Of a DNA stretch of 64,000 nt, positions 63,496-64,000 are shown one piece after another. Numbering within the stretch: position 1 is the first letter of the stretch; every line of letters begins with the position of its first letter. Location: contig NZ_LWLE01000037.1 in NCBI RefSeq assembly GCF_001905125.1, positions 1-64,000 of the forward strand, written 5' to 3'. This stretch comes from Streptomyces sp. TSRI0281. GTDB taxonomy: Bacteria > Actinomycetota > Actinomycetes > Streptomycetales > Streptomycetaceae. Below the pieces are notes generated by a model. That model ran no database searches and was not told where the DNA came from. It worked only from the letters and a program-made list of their open reading frames with translations. Position numbers and translations under genes: made by a program.

Positions 63496-64000
63496 GTGAG
63501 AAATCGGCTCGTTGTCAAGGGTGCCCGTCAGAACAACCTTCGTGACGTGTCCGTCGAATTGCCTCGGGACGCGTTGATCGTATTCACCGGCGTGTCCGGA
63601 TCCGGAAAGTCAAGTCTGGCATTCGACACGATATTCGCCGAGGGACAGCGGCGTTACATCGAATCTCTTTCTTCCTATGCGCGCCAGTTCCTCGGACAGC
63701 TCGACAAGCCCGAGGTCGACGCCATCGAGGGGCTGTCGCCCGCGATCGCCATCGGCCAGAAGACGTCCAGCCGCAATCCGCGCTCCACGGTCGGCACCGT
63801 CACCGAGGTCTACGACCATCTGCGCCTGCTGTACGCCAGGATCGGCCACCCGCACTGCCCCGAGTGCGGCGAACCAGCCGGCCGGCAGACGCCGCAACGC
63901 ATCGTCGACCTGTTGCTGGGCGAGAGTCGGGGGACCCGCTTCCAGGTCCTCGCCCCGGTCGTCCGCGACCGCAAGGGCGAACACACCGAGGTCTTCCGGC
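63496..64000 (+). CDS. UvrA-like excinuclease ABC ATPase (5' part, runs off the window)
   Basis: 168 residues visible. The start RLVVKGARQNNLRDVSVELP leads into Walker A GVSGSGKSS, then SLSSYARQFLGQLDKPEVD and EGLSPAIAIGQKTSSRNPRS, all diagnostic of UvrA, and the first zinc-finger Cys pair CPEC near residue 120. Wording such as DAIEGLSPAIAIGQK instead of the housekeeping DFIEGLSPAVSIDQK suggests a paralogue (UvrA2 or a DrrC-type self-resistance protein) rather than the main repair UvrA. The GTG at 63496 fits homologue N-termini, with GAGG ~9 bases upstream. Confidence 0.88.
   Translation, partial: MRNRLVVKGARQNNLRDVSVELPRDALIVFTGVSGSGKSSLAFDTIFAEGQRRYIESLSSYARQFLGQLDKPEVDAIEGLSPAIAIGQKTSSRNPRSTVGTVTEVYDHLRLLYARIGHPHCPECGEPAGRQTPQRIVDLLLGESRGTRFQVLAPVVRDRKGEHTEVFR

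Noticed and set aside
1..64000. tRNA genes, rRNA genes and CRISPR arrays
   Set aside because: No cloverleaf with a TTCGAAT-type T arm, no rRNA signatures and no regularly spaced repeats were seen by eye; a covariance-model scan would be decisive.

Overview
The window is high-GC actinobacterial DNA, most likely from a Streptomyces chromosome. Almost all real genes have third codon positions dominated by G or C, GTG starts are common, and purine-rich ribosome binding sites of the AAGGAGG type precede most starts. The gene families also fit: PadR/HAAS pair, TAP-type S33 hydrolases, tailed Dps, GFA protein, MerR-HEAT regulator. At least fifteen genes are frameshifted, truncated or chimeric, and several paralogous fragments occur, as expected of an accessory region such as a chromosome arm.

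Layout. 0.8-12.7 kb: stress and redox genes (SDR dehydrogenase, family 5 uracil-DNA glycosylase, VOC protein, DJ-1/PfpI protein, Asp23 protein, zinc alcohol dehydrogenase, SRPBCC protein with a phytoene-dehydrogenase-like flavoenzyme, Dps) interspersed with decayed SDR and ATP-grasp genes. 13-14.3 kb: two decayed genes. 14.3-28.6 kb: the most unusual part, a leftward five-gene operon coding for a metallo-beta-lactamase-fold hydrolase and four very large or repeat-rich proteins of 1811, 821, 1228 and 479 residues. Only the 1811-residue protein has domains I can name (DUF6603-like core and a YVTN-type beta-propeller). Its first gene and the 3' end of its last gene are clearly AT-richer than the neighbourhood. 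A 29-base direct repeat, each copy followed by a strong hairpin, flanks this region at 12.9 and 29.7 kb.

30.1-33.1 kb: a FadR-type regulator, a broken MFS transporter and a NicX/M29-like metalloenzyme, resembling a catabolic operon that has lost its transporter. 33.3-36.5 kb: debris (zinc-finger fragment, aminotransferase fragment joined in frame to a GNAT gene, IS630 remnant, TetR pseudogene). 36.8-38.5 kb: lipoprotein and a PadR/HAAS pair whose PadR carries an internal deletion. 39-49 kb: two decayed genes, three ABC exporter half-molecules, a GFA protein and an S9 prolyl-oligopeptidase-like peptidase.

49.6-64 kb: secreted TAP-type peptidase; a HEAT protein and MerR-HEAT regulator driven by a promoter with a 19-bp spacer and a dyad inside it; a TetR/amidase divergent pair with a long inverted repeat between them; cupin; small secreted protein; SMI1/KNR4 protein; two small coupled genes; a dead second TAP-type peptidase; a head-to-head HxlR/F420-reductase pair in which both 5' ends are missing; and the start of a UvrA paralogue running off the right edge.

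No rRNA, tRNA or CRISPR array was seen. All family assignments are from motif recognition by eye and memory of the families; no database search was run.
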